From: Apoda limacodes
Taxonomy: Eukaryota > Arthropoda > Insecta > Lepidoptera > Limacodidae
Direction of reading: 5' to 3'
Length of the DNA stretch: 64,000 nt
Assembly: GCA_946406115.1 (NCBI GenBank)
Contig: OX291544.1
Location: 1,922,001-1,986,000 of the forward strand
The translations under genes were made by a program, and so were the position numbers. The notes under the pieces were generated by a model that saw nothing but the letters and a program-made list of their open reading frames with translations, made no database searches and was not told the origin of the DNA. This document shows positions 11,470 through 22,650 of the stretch, piece by piece; positions within the stretch are counted from its first letter, which is position 1, and the number at the start of each line of letters is the position of its first letter.

Positions 11470-13352
11470 GTGGACATGGAACTTTATTTTCTTATTCCGT
11501 TCCGTAAAAACATTAGTCCTACAGATATCATTAATACATTTAAAACATTAGAAATGAAAAACACCACAGACCTTTGGGGACTTTCTGTAAAAACTATAAA
11601 TTCAATTATTCATGTTATAGCACAACCCTTAGCCATTATATTTAATAGTTGTGTTGATAGTGGTGTGTTTCCTGATGAGATGAAACTTAGCAAAGTTATA
11701 CCTCTTTTTAAATCAGGTAGTTCAACAGATCCTAATAATTTTCGGCCTATTTCAATACTACCTATACTCAGTAAAGTTTTTGAAAAAATCATACTTTGTC
11801 AAATGTTAAGCCATTTCTGTATTAATGAGCTACTTAGTAGTAAACAGTTTGGCTTTATGAAAGGCCGTTCCACAACTGATGCAGGAGTGGCACTATTAAA
11901 AAATATATATAACGCCTGGGAGGATTCGCATGACGCCCTTGGAGTGTTTTGTGATTTATCTAAGGCATTTGACTGTGTTCAACATGAAAATCTCATCAGG
12001 AAGCTACATCACTATGGTATTAGAGGCAAAGCTCTCGACCTTTTGACATCCTATATGAGTAGGAGAGTACAGAAAATAGATGTCAACGGTGAAAGATCTC
12101 CGGGATCAGCAGTCACTATAGGAGTCCCTCAGGGCTCAATTTTAGGTCCTTTTCTATTTCTTATTTACATTAACAATCTCCCATATAATGTAAAAAACCA
12201 TGACATTGTCTTATTTGCTGATGACACCTCTTTGCTTTTTAAAGTTAAGAGACGACAGACATGTTATAATGAATTAAATGATGCCCTTTCTAAAATTGTA
12301 AATTGGTTTAACGCTAATAATTTGTTACTTAATGAAAAAAAAACCAAATGTGATAAATTTACATTACCAAATGTTAGTCAGAGACAGACATGTATTAATA
12401 TTAATGGCGAGCAATTAGGACTTGTTAATTCAACAGTCTTTCTTGGCATAACGCTGGACTCCAAATTTCAATGGGGTCCTCATATTCATAACCTAGCCAA
12501 AAAACTTAGCTCTGCTGTGTATGCGATCAAGAAAATAAGACAATTGACCGATGTCGACACTGCAAAAATAGTATATTTTAGCTATTTCTATAGTTTAATG
12601 ACATATGGTATCCTATTGTGGGGTAGCGCTGCTGATGTAAATACAATATTTTTGTTACAAAAAAGGGCAATTCGTGCTATTTATAAATTAGGATCTAGGA
12701 TATCTCTGAGGGATAGGTTTAGGGAAGTAAAAATTTTAACTTTAGTGTCGCAGTACATATATGAAAATCTTTTATATGTACATAAAAATATCAATAGTTT
12801 CAGCAAGAAAAGTGACGTTCACAAAGTAAATACTAGAAGTAAAAATAAGCTGTTGGTGCATGATACACGTCTACACAAAATAAGTAACTCTTTTATGGGG
12901 CAATGTATACACTTTTACAACAAAGTTCCCAATAAAATTCAAAATCTATCAATAAGTAAATTTAAATCTTTTATCAAGCAGGTACTTTGTAAAAAGGCAT
13001 ATTACAATATTTCAGACTATGTAAATGATAAAAATCCTTGGGACTCATGATGCTCAATTACAGGATGCATAGGTAAACCAAATTAAAATGGAAATAACAT
13101 AAAATTGTACGACTAAAAATCTTTTATTTAAAACATTAATTGTATTTTAGTTTATTTAAGTGTTTTTAAAAGAGTAACTATCGAGTTTCTTGCCGGATTC
13201 TTCTCGGTAGAAATCAACAACATTGTGAACCGGCGGGAAGGTGGGAGGGTTCAAAAAATAATATTTTATAACTTTGACGATTCAAAAGTGATTGTAAAAT
13301 CCTTATTTGAATAAACCATTTTGACTTTGACTTTGACTTTGACTTTGACTTT
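11470..13352 (+). mobile_element. LINE (CR1/Daphne-like), 5'-truncated, inserted in gypsy 1
   Basis: A single open frame (to 13050, 526 codons from an ATG that may lie at the junction with gypsy) encodes most of a LINE reverse transcriptase: NNFRPISILPILSK, GFMKGRSTTDA, FCDLSKAFDCVQHENL, GVPQGSILGPFLF and catalytic LFADDTSLLF, then the thumb and C-terminal domain. The endonuclease and ORF1 are missing. The 3' UTR holds a stem-forming stretch (TTCTTGCCGGATTCTTCTCG at about 13178) followed by GTAGAA, an AATAAA near 13310, and a TTTGAC tandem tail at about 13318-13352. An intact RT frame in a 5'-truncated copy points to recent insertion. CR1/Daphne placement is an inference from 3' UTR style. 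No clear target-site duplication was seen. Confidence 0.9.
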
Positions 13353-14500
13353 GTTCCCTCTAAATAGCGACTTAATATATCAGCCGTAGTATTCATCCGT
13401 CCGTTAACGTGTTCGATTTTATAATTAAATTGGTTTAAAAAAATGCACCCACCTGATCATTCGCGCATTAAATAATTTCCACGTATATATGAAACTTTTA
13501 TGGTCAGTGCGTATTGTGACCTTAGCTCCTATTAAATAGGTTTCAAACTTTTTTAAACAATATATAATCGCGTAATCTTCTATTTCGCTTACAGACCATC
13601 TTTTTTCAGTTTCAGTCAGCGCTTTACTGACAAACCCTAACACCATCGGTTCATTGTTGTCATCTAATTGATACACATACCCAGCTATCGCAATAAGGCT
13701 TCCGTCAGTCTGTACGTAAAATTCCTTACCAGTAATAGGGTGAGATAACATTATCGTATCTAAAAACAATCCCTTTACTCGTTCAAAACACTCGTTTTCT
13801 ACATGGGTCCATTTAAACTGCACGTCCTTTTTTAACAATCTACACAATGGGTTTGTCTCCTCCCCGTAGCTATCGACAAACTTTCTAAAATAATTAGTGA
13901 GCCCTAAAAATGCTCGTAATTGTTTAACTGTCCTGGGGGCTGGGAATTCACGAATAACCTTTGTTTTCTCCGGGTCCATTTTTACGCCTTCGGTATTTAC
14001 GATGTGTACCACTATATCGTCTACATACAATAGTCGCTTACTGCCGGCCCTAGCACTATGTTCATAGCCCGACTAAAAGAACCTAAAGAGCTTTTCAGAC
14101 CTTGTGGAAGCACAACATAAACATATGTCGTTCCCATAAAGGAGAAAATACTGAACCGAGTCATCACTTTAAGGCACCTGAAATATTTTTTCAGATCAAA
14201 CAAACTAATATATTTGACCCCCTGAAACGACTGAAGTATTTCCAATGTTAGTTGTGGCTTCTCCGTGTCCGCTTCAGTCCTGCGATTAAGCTCACGAGCG
14301 TCTAACAATAACCGAACCGATCCGTCCTTTTTCATTGTATACGTAAGAGGACTACTAAATTGCGTCGCTTACTTTCTAATAATACCTAAACCTTCCAGTT
14401 CGTTCAATTGTTCAGCTATCTTTGCCCTATGTGAAATTGGTATAGGATATGTTCTTTTGACAAAAGGTGTATTATCGGTCATTTTTATTTTATGAACATA
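13353..14500 (-). pseudogene. Gypsy 1 reverse transcriptase and RNase H
   Basis: Minus strand. RT starts near 14500 (PFVKRTYPIPISHRAKIAEQ), continues with KKDGSVRLLLDARELNRRT and ISLFDLKKYF, and reaches LPQGLKSSLGSFSRAMN. The catalytic YVDDIVV is present but is joined directly to HIVNTEGVKMDPEKT. About 50-60 residues normally found between these are missing, so there is an in-frame deletion near 14000. The connection and RNase H follow: LRAFLGLTNYFRKFV, FYVQTDGSLIAIAGYV and TIRTDHKSFIYTW. The coding runs to NTTADILSRYLEG, where the inserted LINE begins. There is a stop at about 14370 and frame changes at about 14020 and 13440. Confidence 0.87.
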
Positions 14501-14510
14501 TTGCCTAGTT

Positions 14511-15400
14511 CTACCTAATTTTGGTGAAAACGTTTCTTTGTTTTTTAATAGGATATGACCTATATTCGTCCGACAAATCTACCGATTCTATATGCGTCTT
14601 AATATTTTGTTCTAAACTTGCCTCCTCACTGCCCTTTGCCTGACTTAGAAAACAATTTAGTAACTCCACATTCAGGTTTCCCCCCTCCTGAAACGTAGTA
14701 TCAACCTGTATTTTTATACCTAACTGTTCCATGTATAGTATTTTTTCCGGTCCACATATTAATCGCGCTTTCATTCTTTCTAGCCAATCATATCCCAGTA
14801 TTAATGGTTTAGGTAATCTATTCATAACTAAGACTGGAGTATCAATTTCAACACTATTCACACTTAACGTTATTAAGATCATATTCGTAATTTTTTCAGA
14901 CTTAGATTCAAAAGCACCTTGAATCTGTACTGAAGGAATTGGTACTGATGGTAATTTAATACCGCTAGATTCTATTTTGTTATACAGATCCCGCTAAATA
15001 CACGTCACTTGGCTACTTGAATCGATTAACCCACAAACTTTCCTACCATTAATCTCCGCTTTTAATATTGGTAATTGCGGCAAAGCCATGATCATGCCCA
15101 CCTCATCGTCGTCTTCAAATAGTTCACTAAATATTGAGTTTATTCCTGGCGAGCAACACTGCATACACGCTATGCACTTTATACTGCTGTCTTCACATAT
15201 ATAATTTTCATCGAATTTTAATCAATCAGAAAATCAATTATTAAGCTGATCTCATTTGTTCCATTCATCCGTGCTCGGATTTCTGAACACACAATATGCC
15301 TAGATCCACACAGTTCTTTACCTAGGCCCAAACCTGGCTTCCAACCCATCTTACACATATATTTATACGCATTTATTAACGCATTCGTTCTTTCATCCAT
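14511..15400 (-). pseudogene. Gypsy 1 protease with an upstream G-patch-like segment
   Basis: Minus-strand segments in several frames. At 15400-15218, residues MGWKPGLGLGKELCGSRHIV fit the glycine-rich G-patch consensus (MGW-x2-G-x-GLG). Further along, near 15090-14990, LPILKAEINGRKVCGLIDSS gives an aspartic protease active site with DSS in place of the usual DSG/DTG. The rest of the protease is at 14882-14511, including the conserved LILGYDWLERM. A stop at about 15000 and frameshifts break the chain. A G-patch beside a retroviral-type protease is known from some retroelements and may help RNA binding. Here it is inferred from one short motif. Confidence 0.7.
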
Positions 15401-15518
15401 TTCGTCACAAACTTTCGTATTGCCACCCCTTCCTATATTTACATGAGTTGACCGATCGAGGCTCTTATCGTCAACTAACGTTAGTTTTTTTTACTATTGC
15501 AACCACCACTGCAAGACT

Positions 15519-16656
15519 TTACGTTTTGAATATTTGAACTAGTAGACGGCCTAACATCATTATTAGCCTCATTACTAGATGCAATGAAATCGATTGCCCT
15601 GTACTGTTCACGCCCTGTATACCTATCATTCTGCCTAAAACAGTTCCCTCGCGCACGCCTATTCCCGCGACCTCTGGCTGAAACTCTTCCGCGATACGAC
15701 GCCCTGGCTTGTATTGTGTTCGTCTGTAACCCATTACCTATAGATCTGTCCGCCCTATGAGGCTGATATCATCGTTTCCGAAACGTGTCACTGGCTCTAA
15801 TATACTTAGCCTGCGGAGCCTTAAGTAGGTTTTCGTTACGAAAAGTCACATTGCGCTGTATGTCCCTTATAAACCTAATTGCATTCATTATCGTGCTATT
15901 GTCATTCCGCGCGAACCAATGTGTTTATCTGCTTGGAAAAATATTCTTCCATAGTCAAACCCGACCTGACATTGTAAGAGCTGTTAATTAGTTTGTATTT
16001 TATTTGTTCCTGCTCACTTTTGTTCCAGAATACTTCCAAAAAACTAGCTTCGAAGTCATTAAAATTTTGCCAATTGTGCTGGTAAAGTGAATATCGTATG
16101 CCGACCCTTTCAGGCATTGCATAGCTATTTCAAGACCCGTACCGTCACCTTTAGTCAAGTTTATATATTGTTTTAATTTTTTTAAAAAGATTACCGGGTT
16201 GTCCGATCCGTTGAAGTTCGGTTTCTCTGGCGTAGGTTTGAGAATATATATCGTCTGTTTTTGACCCGAAGAACTGCCTGCTAACTCCGACCTTGTTTCC
16301 GAACTCGCGAATACTTCATTACTTAACACTGAAGTTTGGTTACTACCACTGAATTCACTCCGATTGCTATAATTTTCCTGCCTATTCTCTAACGGAGGGC
16401 CCACGGCCCTGTGCCCGTATCCAATGAGAGAACCCACGCTGCCGCATCCAATGACGGGCGGCGGCCACCGGCACGCGTCCGCGCAAGTCATCGGCCGCAG
16501 GCGACGTCTCATAGAAACCGCAGCCTTAAGGGTCGGTTCTAGTCCGCGCGCTAATGAAAATAACAAAAAAAAGCGCTCTGCGTGCGTGATCGGCGCGCAC
16601 ACGCACACATCTATGATTACACAGTGGGTAGCACGAGCGACAAAATGAAAAAACAT
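15519..16656 (-). pseudogene. Gypsy 1 gag, frameshifted
   Basis: The minus-strand frame from 16656 gives a gag-like segment with KPNFNGSDNPVIFLKKLKQY and TGLEIAMQCLKG. After a frameshift near 16110 the chain continues as YSLYQHNWQNFNDFEASFLE, EQIKYKLINSSY and MEEYFSKQINTLV, the usual capsid-like pattern of Ty3/gypsy gag. Nearer the protease (about 15730-15520) one frame is rich in Arg and Gly (RGRVSARGRGNRRARGN), an RGG-type nucleic-acid-binding tail. No CCHC zinc knuckle was seen. The first 100 codons (16656-16350) lie in GC-rich sequence and may be 5' leader rather than protein. Confidence 0.68.
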
Positions 16657-17333
16657 GCATCCAAAATAACTTATTATTTTTGGATACTATTTTGTTTTTT
16701 ATTGCATCTACAGTAGGGTATAATGGGAAAAGAGTTGGTTTATTTGGTATTCATCAACCAATACATTCGTTTTATTTCTACAATTAGTTCAACAATGTTA
16801 TCGGGTTTTCCATTGCGTTCCGTCATATGTCTGAAATATTAATCAGAGCCTTTCTTCACTCTGCAAAAAATGTAAACACTATATTCCTTATAGTTTTAAA
16901 TGCAAATATATTTACTCACTGACTCATCTCATTTTTCTACTCACTTTCTCGCTCACTTACTCGTATTCGCCTATTAAAAACTAACTTTAAATACTAACTT
17001 CTGTATTGCAATGATCAGTATTTTAAATTTCACCAAAAACAACCCTAAAATAAAAAGGAAAACTATACTAAAAATAAAAATTTACTGCCCGCCATATTAG
17101 ATCTACCATCTTGATTAAAAAAACTTTACAAATGGTATGAGTTTAGCATTCTTAAATACCCAATAGAATTAAGTTTAATTATTTCTAAAAATGTCGTCGA
17201 ATATGACATGCAATAGCAATAGCATCCGCCATCTTGAATTTTGAATAAATGATAAAATATTTTAAAAAAATGTAAAAAAATGTACGCTACGTTAGAAACG
17301 TCGTCTTAAATAAATCCACCCACCGCCCGCTTT
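16657..17333. other. AT-rich unassigned sequence
   Basis: No gene or recognised repeat. A 5' LTR for the gypsy element would be expected here, but I found no match to the 9605-9951 sequence. A short inverted repeat (CCAAAATAA...TTATTTTTGG) lies near 16660-16683. Confidence 0.35.
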
Positions 17334-18450
17334 ATCAGACCCTGAATATCATGTAAGACCAAAGTGCTTGTCACGAGTTCACGACGTATCCAACGAGCCC
17401 AAACTCGATAGGTTTGAGTTTTTTCGTTACGGGGTTTCTTTGGGTACCTTCCGGCTTCATTATGAAACCCTGAATATTATATATAACCAAAGTGCTTGTT
17501 ACGACGAATCAAGCTAGCTGAACTCGATGAAGTTTCGTTGTTTCATTACCCAGTTCCTTTGGCTACCTTTTGACTTCATCATTAGATTCAGTAAGTACAA
17601 CAGTTCGTTTGTGGAATAATTTACTAGTAAATATTCGTAATGCAAAGTCACTAGAGAGCTTTAAAGCTTTACTGCATCGGTACTATATCGGTACTATATC
17701 GGTACTATATCGACATCCGAAATACATAGGTCAGGTATTAGTGCTTTCTAGTGACCTTTGCCTAAATATATATGCATTATATATACATATATTTGTTTAT
17801 GTATAAAATTATATATAATTTATCCACTTTCTTATTTACATATTATACTTTATGATATTATTTTTATATACTATCTTTTATCACTAAATCTATTATCATT
17901 ATTGAAACTATTACCATCTATTGCACCAAACACTGCACAACCCTTTATTTATGTTAATATTACCATAGGTTAACTGGTAGAAAATGCCTGGAGGCATTTA
18001 GTTCGCTTATGTTCAAAATTAGTGCAATAAGGCATTTTATTATTATTATTATCAGACCCTGAAAATCATGTAAGACCAAAGTGTTTGCCAAAACGAATCA
18101 AACGAGCCCAAGCTCGATAGGGTTGCGTTTTTTCGTTACAGAGTTCCTCTGGATACCTTCCGGTTTCATCATCAGATGTTGAATATCATGTAAAACTAAA
18201 GTGCTTGTCACGACTTATCAAACTAGTTAAACTCGATGAAGTTACATATTTTCATTACAGAATTCTTTTAGATGACTTCCGGCTTTATGATCAAACACTG
18301 AAAAATCATATCAGACCAAAGTGCTTCAAACGAGCCAAAAGTCGACGGGCTGCATTTTTTTGTTACAGATTTCCTTTGGGTAACTTCCGGCTTCATCATC
18401 AGACCCTGAATATCATGTTAAATCAAAGTACTTGTCACGACGAATTAGTT
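17334..18450. repeat. About 120-bp satellite, six units, split by a LINE end
   Basis: Diverged tandem units begin with ATCAGACCCTGAATATCATG and contain CCAAAGTGCTTG, an AACTCGAT block and a TTCGTTACAGAGTTCC-type block, ending CTTCCGGCTTCATC. Units start at 17334, 17462, 18051, 18171, 18290 and about 18398, giving lengths of 128, about 118, 120, 119 and 108 bp plus a truncated sixth. The gap from about 17583 to 18050 is an inserted LINE 3' end. The array breaks off near 18450. The open frame at 18205-18696 is a repeat artefact. Confidence 0.9.
17583..18050 (+). mobile_element. LINE 3' end inserted in the satellite
   Basis: The reading frame VRLWNNLLVNIRNAKSLESF is the conserved C-terminus of many CR1/jockey-type LINE reverse transcriptases. 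It is followed by an AT-rich 3' UTR with a perfect 8-bp hairpin (AAATGCCT-GG-AGGCATTT, 17982-17999), GCAATAAGG, and an ATT tandem tail that runs into the next satellite unit. A 14-bp triplet repeat (ATCGGTACTAT core) lies at about 17678-17712. The satellite resumes directly at 18051. ATCA occurs on both sides (17577-17580 and 18051-18054) and may be a 4-bp target duplication. Confidence 0.75.
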
Positions 18451-19690
18451 TTTAGTGATAAACTAATTTTTTTTACACTCATCAACAAATTTTATCCCCA
18501 ATTTTCAGATTTGGCTTTTAGTACAACTCTTAAGCCAGTGAGACATTTTTTTCGTGAATGCTACTTAATGCGTTTTCTGTATAAAATTATTAAATTCCCA
18601 CAACACGATTTCTTATTGCTGGCAATGCTGGCCCTTCAAGAGTTGCGTGAAATTGTGCATATTTTTAATTATTTTATTTCATTGTATTATTTATAACTAG
18701 GTTATCACTACCACTACCTATAAAAATCACGTGTGTATACACGAAAATGTATTTCTGTTTAGTATGTGCAATTAAAGAATTTCAATAGAAAATAGGTAAG
18801 GTGGACAGTGGCCGCACTGCATGAGATACCATAACTAAATATATGTATTTTACTATATTTAATTTATAATATTAGAAACGCTGATACATAAGGGAGGATC
18901 TGTTACAGACAGAAGGTACTCGGGCCGCGTCTGCGGCTGACGACATAATTCAGATAAGCCGCAGCCCAAAACGCGGAGACAAGCTCGCTAACAAACGACA
19001 CCAACGAGACAGGGGCATTATATTTTGTAACCGCTGTACATATTGTACTAGCAAAAATAGAACCCTTATAATATAAGACATAGCGAAACTATAATATAGG
19101 GCTTAAGTTATAGTTTTGTTATTTTAGTCTATACGTCTGTATGTCACAACTTGATAATCCAAATCTTTTCATCGATTCGTTGACATATTATGTAAACCAC
19201 CATACAGTTTTGTAGTAAAATACCGATGAAAATATTAAATTAATTCGAAATAAAGTTACGTATTTAGTTCTCGCACTTTTAAACATTACAAAAACCATAA
19301 CCTTCCTGTTTTAAAACCAAAAAAAAATTGAATATTTTTAAACACAAAAAAAAACAAAACTGAATAGAAAATAAAAAAGGAAAGAAGTAGAAAAGAAACG
19401 GAAGAAGAAATCAATTAACGAAAAAGAACAATATAAAAGAAAAAAAACAATTAAAATAAGAATTTAAAAAAAACACAGGAGTAAAAAACTAATAAAAATT
19501 AAATAGAGGTGATAGGTACATATTATATAATGACAGTTTGATACAAATAATATATTTGTACAATGAAATCATTGATGAAGTCAAAAAAATAACAAAATAG
19601 TACTTTCTATGAAGGCTGTGGGATGTGATGATTTGAGTAGAACAATACTTATATAAATATTAGATTCAGTTCTTCCTATTTTCACAAATC
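18451..19690. other. AT-rich unassigned sequence
   Basis: No gene recognised. A small GC-rich patch occurs at about 18915-19010. From 19310 to 19500 the plus strand is a purine/A-rich low-complexity run. Confidence 0.35.
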
Positions 19691-20330
19691 ATGAGTTTTA
19701 GCGTAAAGCCTTTTCTTGTCTAAGATCCCAAAACCCCTATCTCTCAACGACTTCAGACCCATTTTTATATTACTTTCTCTACCAAAAGTCTTAAAAGCAG
19801 TGGAGCATCTACAGATTCTAAACATGTGCATAAACATTTACACATCACAATCAGTTGTAAAGAATTCTTATTTGTCTTGTTTTCGCGTAGGAAATGATAC
19901 TGACACTGTATTGCTAAAAGTTACGGAGGTATGGAGATACGCGATGGTATGGATTAGAGGTTGGTTCTTAATGCCTTCAACACTATAGACCATCAATACT
20001 TGCAAGCTATACTACAATATAAAAAGATCTATTCTTCAGAATTAAATTAGTTTTCTTCCTATATGCGAGGCCGCCAACAAGTATCCGGATTTAAGTATAG
20101 TCTAAGATTGGCGTGAACTCCCATCTGACGAGCCTCAATATGGTATACTTTCACGCCTCTTATTTTCTTTGTTTAACAATCTCGTTTCTTGTAGTCTTAG
20201 CTTTTCTTACTATCTGTACACTAACAATTCACAGCTGTACATACAAAGTGGAGTCAAAGACTTTTACTAGGTATACTACACGCAAGATTATTATAGAGCT
20301 AAATAAAAGCTATAAGTGGTCCTAGCGCTT
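19691..20330 (+). pseudogene. Strongly decayed LINE reverse transcriptase
   Basis: Plus-strand scraps of an RT finger domain: IPKPLSLNDFRPIFILLSLPK matches the LINE pattern of (N/S)DFRPIS-ILP-LSK-LE. After a stop, SSYMRGRQQVSGF and GVNSHLTSLNMV are degraded equivalents of the region before and at GVPQGS. The catalytic motif is not recognisable. Many stops and indels make this the oldest LINE in the window that is still recognisable. Confidence 0.55.
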
Positions 20331-21834
20331 TGGAGTGGCGGTTAGTCATGAAAAATGCCAAGGTAGTATAATTGTAGATATTTCTAACAATAAGCTAACA
20401 TTAATTTATATGATTGTTCGGAAAAGAATTCAATGACTCACTTATTCGGACCGTGACGGACGGGTTACATTGTTACCAGTACCGTAGAGTATTACCAATT
20501 TTCTATAAAAACAGTATTGTACCATTTTGTTCGAACGTAAAAGACCTTGGCCTACACATTAAGCTAATTCATTTATCCAAGTGAATAAATTATTTAACTA
20601 AAAGTTAATGAAGGATTCCTGAAATTCATTGCTACTCTGAGTTTTCTTTATATTACCTCCCTTTTTTTGATCATCGTCTAAAATGGCTTCCAATTAGTCA
20701 ACATAGAACTACTATTTGTCCTAATCTATATATATATCAAAGCTCTTTGGTATATTTTGAATTTTGTTTCCAATATCTTGGTTCTTCTCACGATCGCTTA
20801 CTTTGTTCTTTTAACAACCTCGCCACCGCTCCGGGTTTGCTCTGAATTTTTTTAATTTTCATGCTATAGGGCTCAGGAACGCACTTTTCAAAGAAATCCG
20901 CAGTACTAAATCTAAACGAGTCTTCAAAGAAAAGTGAAAAAACATAACTTCGAACAGTTGCAAGAATGAATAAGTACATGTTATGTTTCTATATTCAACT
21001 ATCTAGTGCAGCTATTTTTATCATTAACTCAAGTGTTTTTGTTTTTTTTTAATTATTTTTGGTATTTAACTTATGTAAAGTAACGTGTATTAATTATGAT
21101 CTATTTTATAACATACATTTATGTTTAATTATGGATTTATATTCAGAGGTTCCTGCATTTAGAGGTATGAGCAGGCACGAATAATAGATTTTGCAAAATT
21201 CATCCCCATTCACATCCCCATCCCCATTCAGTAATTTTACGAACCTTACATCCTTAAAGGATGAATATCCTCTAAGATGATTAAGTGGGGGTTGCAACTT
21301 TAAATAGCAATTTGTCATTTATAAAGCTAAATGCATAAAACTTGGTATTTTTGCATGAAGAATAACATATTTCACTGTTTGTGGATAAACATCTCCTAGA
21401 GGGTAAAATAGGGAATGAACATTTTTATTTCGATATTTTTTGTTTCTTGGACTTATTATTTTGCACAGAGGTTCCTGTAATAATTTAAACGAGCTCAAAG
21501 AAAGGATGTTTTGGAATTCATCCCTTAGATGATTCCGTTATTTTTGAACCTTAATGCATAATAAAATGTATATTTGGACTTAAGACTAACAAAGATTAAA
21601 GAAATCATCTCCTACGGGGAAAAATAAGGAAATGGGTAGGTATTTGTATTAGTTTTTTTTCTCAGTAAAACTATAAACAGTTAAAACCTTCTTCTTCTTT
21701 CCTTCTAATCTCTTACAAATTATTATAGTTTAGTGTGCGTTTTTTGTTTTCTCTTAGTATTTCCTACATACCTAAGTATTAATGCATCTCCAATGATTTT
21801 TCCTGCTAGGCATTTAATTAGCTGGTAGAGATAA
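20331..21834. other. Unassigned sequence
   Basis: AT-rich with short open frames on both strands, none with motifs I recognise. The sequences near 21120-21420 and 21440-21650 share loosely similar phrases (an AGAGGTTCCTG core and CATCTCCTA), so a very degenerate repeat is possible. Confidence 0.3.
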
Positions 21835-22030
21835 ATCCTACTAATTATAAATGTGAAAGTTCGTATTTATGGATGTTTGTTACACAATCACGCTTCAACC
21901 ACTGGACGGATCGGGATGAAACTTGACATAAATATAGGTTAGGTCCTGGAATAGCATACAGGCTACTTTTTATTCCGGAAAATTCAAAAGTTCCAGCAGA
22001 AATTACTATAGCAGAGTTAAACAAACAATA
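21835..22030 (+). mobile_element. Helitron-like element, 5' part
   Basis: Starts TCCTACTAATTATAAATGTG and stays collinear with the Helitron-like element at 1365-1638 (GTTTGTTACACAATCACGCT, ACTGGACGGATCGGGATGAA, ATATAGGTTAGG, AGCATACAGGC). It stops at ...AACAATA (22030), where the 5.1-kb LINE begins. The related 3' part resumes at 27166 with the same AACAATA. Confidence 0.6.
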
Positions 22031-22551
22031 ACTGCACCCAACCCATTCACTAGCCGCCGCCATCTATCTGGCCACAAAAACAAGTTGCTCCGTGTTTATG
22101 TGTATTTAATAATGCTAAGATGTTATAAATTTAAAAGCAATTATTAAAAAAAGATTGATTATATTCTGTAAAACCTTAGTGAAATAATTAAAGTGAAAAA
22201 TAAAACCATATATATAAATAAAACTCTTGTGCAAAATAACTAAAAGTGTGACGAAACTAAAACTGTGAACATTTTTAATATTTAAGTGTAAAAGAAACAT
22301 CGGACATTATTTATCTGTATATACTAGTAATAAATAAACAAACTATCACTTGTATTTATAATAAATTCACTTAATGTAAAGACAAAAGTGATAAAATAGT
22401 CTTACTTCAAGATTCAAAGTACTGCAATTTATAACGACATTTTAGTGACGCGGATGATTGTGTACGTAGAAGGTAGATAAACTGCTGTTTCGTGTCAGTA
22501 TTTGCTTTGTCGTTAGTGATAAGTGAAGCATATTTTAGACACCTGACTTTA

Positions 22552-22637
22552 AGCCCACAGTGGTCTAGCGGTACAAACAAACCCTAGTACGCCGACAAAT
22601 CAAGGTTCAATTCTAGGCTCAACGTTTTTTTTTTTTT
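22552..22637 (+). promoter_or_regulatory. tRNA-like A/B box sequence with T-run in LINE 5' UTR
   Basis: TGGTCTAGCGG at 22561-22571 fits the Pol III A-box consensus exactly. GGTTCAATTCT at 22604-22614 is a good B box, 43 bp after the A box as in tRNA genes. It is followed by T13 (22625-22637), which would terminate Pol III. The head resembles tRNA-derived SINE heads of Lepidoptera, but a canonical cloverleaf cannot be drawn with confidence, so it is probably not a functional tRNA gene. Confidence 0.55.
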
Positions 22638-22650
22638 CACTTTCATTTTT

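Larger units (their letters stand above)
10238..16656 (-). mobile_element. Ty3/gypsy retrotransposon 1, interrupted and decayed
   Basis: Minus-strand gag-pol in the Ty3/gypsy order: gag (16656 to about 15500), a G-patch-like region (15400-15218), protease (about 15090-14511), RT (about 14500-14021), RNase H (14030-13360) and integrase (11467-10238). A plus-strand LINE (about 11475-13352) sits between RNase H and integrase, exactly between coding for ...NTTADILSRYLEG and the integrase N-terminal spacer. There are many frameshifts and at least one RT deletion. No env-like frame was seen after integrase. Insertion of the LINE shows the gypsy element was present first. Confidence 0.88.

Noticed and set aside
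16424..16648. Plus-strand frame in GC-rich DNA
   Set aside because: It overlaps the gag leader of gypsy 1 on the other strand; openness is explained by GC content.
18205..18696. 163-codon plus-strand frame
   Set aside because: It runs through four units of the 120-bp satellite, so the repeated peptide pattern comes from the repeat.
20788..20979. 63-codon minus-strand frame
   Set aside because: Short, AT-rich, no motif and no neighbouring support.
22552..22625. Functional tRNA gene in the LINE 5' UTR
   Set aside because: A and B boxes are good, but stems do not pair as a cloverleaf, so it is kept only as a tRNA-like promoter motif.
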